In this document: positions 6,553-7,901 of the stretch, piece after piece | Layout of the letters: each line of letters opens with the position of its first letter | How positions within the stretch are numbered: the first letter of the stretch is position 1 | Assembly: GCA_019695435.1 (NCBI GenBank) | Contig: JACTVF010000101.1 | Coordinates: 1-7,901 of the forward strand | Direction: 5' to 3' | DNA length: 7,901 nt | Origin: Methanoregulaceae archaeon | Lineage (GTDB): Archaea; Halobacteriota; Methanomicrobia; Methanomicrobiales; Methanospirillaceae | Position numbers and translations under genes: made by a program | Notes under the pieces: model-generated | What the model was told of the DNA's origin: nothing | The model's database searches: none | Seen by the model: only the letters and a program-made list of their open reading frames with translations

Positions 6553-6567
6553 TTGGCGGGCCGCCAA
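6553..6567. repeat. GC-rich 15-bp palindrome
   Basis: TTGGCGG-G-CCGCCAA is a perfect 7-bp inverted repeat around one base. It could be a protein binding site or chance in GC-rich sequence; it is not near a recognisable promoter. Confidence 0.4.
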
Positions 6568-6762
6568 AGCCCTTTCCTTGGCAGATCTCCCTCCGGCAGA
6601 CCCAAAGTATGCCCAAAACGAAAACTCACCCAGATCTTGGGGTCAAAATCGGGGAACGATACAGCGGTATTTCCCCGAAAAAGCCCTATATTGAGGTTTT
6701 CAGGATCGTACCCAAATCCGGGCGTTTTACGGGGGTTTCCGGAAGGTAAATCAGGCAATCTG

Positions 6763-6777
6763 AGCCCTATACGGGCT
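6763..6777. repeat. Short stem-loop between convergent genes
   Basis: AGCCC and GGGCT pair around a five-base loop and are followed on the plus strand by TATTTT. It might contribute to termination of the plus-strand transcript, but the stem is short and far (about 500 bases) from the upstream stop codon. Confidence 0.2.
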
Positions 6778-6860
6778 TATTTTCCGGGCGGGGAAGTACT
6801 AGTCAGAGTCCAAAACAGGGTCAGATCTGCTATCTCTTGTCGTACCATGGATGACGAATT

Positions 6861-7901
6861 TCAAATTGATATAAATTCACCAAACTTTTCAACCATATAT
6901 CGTATCATTTCTGGCGTCAATCCCGGGTATACACCAATCCAGAAGAGATTATCCATCACGAGATCGGTGTTCACAAGAGCTCCCGGCGCCCGGTATTTCA
7001 TATCCGCATACGCCGGCTGCTTGAGGAGGTTTCCCCCAAAGAGCATCCGGGTGGCGATCTTGTGATCCTCCAGGTACCTGACAATATCGTCACGATTGAA
7101 CGGTGCATCTTCCCGGACAATAAGGGGAAATCCAAACCAGCTGGGGTCTGATTGCGATTTTGCGTGAGGAAGAATCAAATACTTCTCGTATTTTTTCAGG
7201 TTTTGGGATAGTACTTTGAAATTCTCTTTTCGTCGTTTAATAAATCCCGGTAATTTTCTGAGTTGCTCGACACCGATTGCCGCCTGCATATCAGTAACCT
7301 TGAGATTGTAACCGATATGGGAATAGATGTACTTGTGATCGTATCCCTTGGGAAGATCTCCCAGCTGCCAGTCAAACCGTTTTCCACAGGAATTATCGCA
7401 GCCGGGATCACACCAGCAGTCGCGCCCCCAGTCCCGGAATGAGGAAATAATTTTCCTGAGTAAGGGATCGTTTGTGCATACAGCGCCCCCTTCCCCCATC
7501 GTTATGTGATGTGCCGGATAAAAACTGCAGGTAGAAATATGACCAAATGTCCCGGTAAATTTTCCCCGGTACCGGGAGCCGAGGGCATCGCAATTGTCCT
7601 CGATGAACCAGAGATCATATTTTTTCACCAGTTTCATAATGGTGTCAAGATCGGCAGGATTTCCCAGCGTATGTGGGACCATGATCACTTTTGTCTTGTC
7701 GGAAATTGCATCTTCGATGCGATCGGCCTGGATATTGTACGTTCCCAGCTCAACATCCAGGAATACCGGGACCAGATTATTCTGGAGGATCGGGTTGAGT
7801 GTCGTGGGAAAACCGCAGGCCGTCGTGATGACTTCATCGCCGGGTTTCAATCTCTTTTCACCAAGCTTAGGGGAGGTGAGCGCAGAGACTGCAAGAAGAT
7901 T
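6861..7901 (-). CDS. rfbH: RfbH-type CDP-4-dehydro-6-deoxyglucose 3-dehydrase (E1), N-terminus outside window
   Basis: Cytoplasmic enzyme of the aspartate aminotransferase fold (DegT/DnrJ/EryC1 family) that uses PMP and an iron-sulfur cluster to remove the 3-hydroxyl of CDP-4-dehydro-6-deoxyglucose, on the way to 3,6-dideoxyhexoses such as paratose, tyvelose, abequose or ascarylose. The frame is open to the right edge ([15 protein letters not shown]...), giving 346 residues; known E1 proteins have about 435, so roughly 90 are missing. [14 protein letters not shown] has His (codon 7511-7509) where transaminases have the PLP-binding Lys, the hallmark that separates E1 from aminotransferases. 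C-W-C-x3-C-x3-C (Cys codons starting at 7416, 7410, 7398 and 7386 on the plus-strand scale) matches the [2Fe-2S] ligands. D-N-C-D-A-L-G-S and F-R-D-W-G-R-D are also typical. A partner reductase (E3) is required and not visible here. It converges on the zinc-ribbon gene. Confident assignment. Confidence 0.94.
   Translation of the reverse strand, partial: NLLAVSALTSPKLGEKRLKPGDEVITTACGFPTTLNPILQNNLVPVFLDVELGTYNIQADRIEDAISDKTKVIMVPHTLGNPADLDTIMKLVKKYDLWFIEDNCDALGSRYRGKFTGTFGHISTCSFYPAHHITMGEGGAVCTNDPLLRKIISSFRDWGRDCWCDPGCDNSCGKRFDWQLGDLPKGYDHKYIYSHIGYNLKVTDMQAAIGVEQLRKLPGFIKRRKENFKVLSQNLKKYEKYLILPHAKSQSDPSWFGFPLIVREDAPFNRDDIVRYLEDHKIATRMLFGGNLLKQPAYADMKYRAPGALVNTDLVMDNLFWIGVYPGLTPEMIRYMVEKFGEFISI

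Larger units (their letters stand above)
6265..6860. other. Non-coding stretch between convergent genes, C-rich and homopolymer-rich
   Basis: No convincing gene on either strand: open frames here are short, overlap one another and resemble no family I know. From 6421 to 6600 I count about 66 C against 32 G on the plus strand, with many runs such as AAAAAAA, CCCCC and TTTCCC. From about 6640 the bias shifts towards G and T runs. It contains a 15-bp palindrome at 6553-6567 and a small stem, AGCCC-TATAC-GGGCT, at 6763-6777. No clear terminator is visible for either flanking gene. Confidence 0.5.

Noticed and set aside
6492..6758. Minus-strand 88-codon frame rich in Gly, Phe and Pro
   Set aside because: Composition follows the local homopolymer runs, overlapping frames on both strands look alike, and there is no RBS or known motif.
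6553..7065. Plus-strand 170-codon frame
   Set aside because: Its second half is antisense to the confidently identified rfbH gene and its first half is the compositionally odd spacer.
6861..7901. Assignment as a DegT-type PLP sugar aminotransferase
   Set aside because: The catalytic Lys position is His and the four [2Fe-2S] cysteines are present, which identifies the E1 dehydrase branch.

Overview
The window looks like chromosomal DNA of a methanogenic archaeon, most likely of the Methanomicrobiales (Methanoregula-like); the order and genus are inferred from gene type and style. Supporting signs are an archaeal AglB-type oligosaccharyltransferase, AT-rich TATA-like boxes with purine-rich ribosome binding sites, an oligo-T run after a stop codon in place of a bacterial hairpin terminator, and a surface protein built of FG-GAP/VCBS-like repeats. 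No tRNA, rRNA, CRISPR array, complete insertion sequence or replication origin was seen.

Layout. 1-883 (minus strand): 5' part of a secreted tandem-repeat protein, cut by the left edge. 884-1683: a long divergent intergenic region with candidate promoters, a perfect 11-bp inverted repeat, and a truncated second copy of the upstream region and first codons of the gene at 4978. 1684-4356 (plus): aglB. 4357-4977: intergenic, with an oligo-T terminator, a probable decayed glycosyltransferase C-terminus on the minus strand, a 15-bp palindrome, and the promoter and RBS of the next gene. 4978-6264 (plus): a membrane protein with a PH-like N-terminal region, a zinc ribbon, one membrane helix and a Thr/Ser-rich tail. 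6265-6860: a non-coding stretch between convergent genes, rich in C and homopolymer runs. 6861-7901 (minus): rfbH-type CDP-4-dehydro-6-deoxyglucose 3-dehydrase, cut by the right edge.

How it fits together. The common theme is the cell surface. RfbH makes the committed step to 3,6-dideoxyhexoses, AglB transfers lipid-linked glycans to Asn residues of exported proteins, a degraded glycosyltransferase lies between them, and the repeat protein at the left is exported. This suggests part of a surface-glycan region, but the genes lie on both strands with gaps of about 600-800 bp, so they are not one operon. The points most worth checking are AglB substitutions at two catalytic motifs (Gly for the metal-binding Asp of DHH; Ser for the first Trp of WWDxG), the partial duplication of the 4978 gene's promoter and start upstream of aglB, and the near-identical repeats in the left-hand gene.
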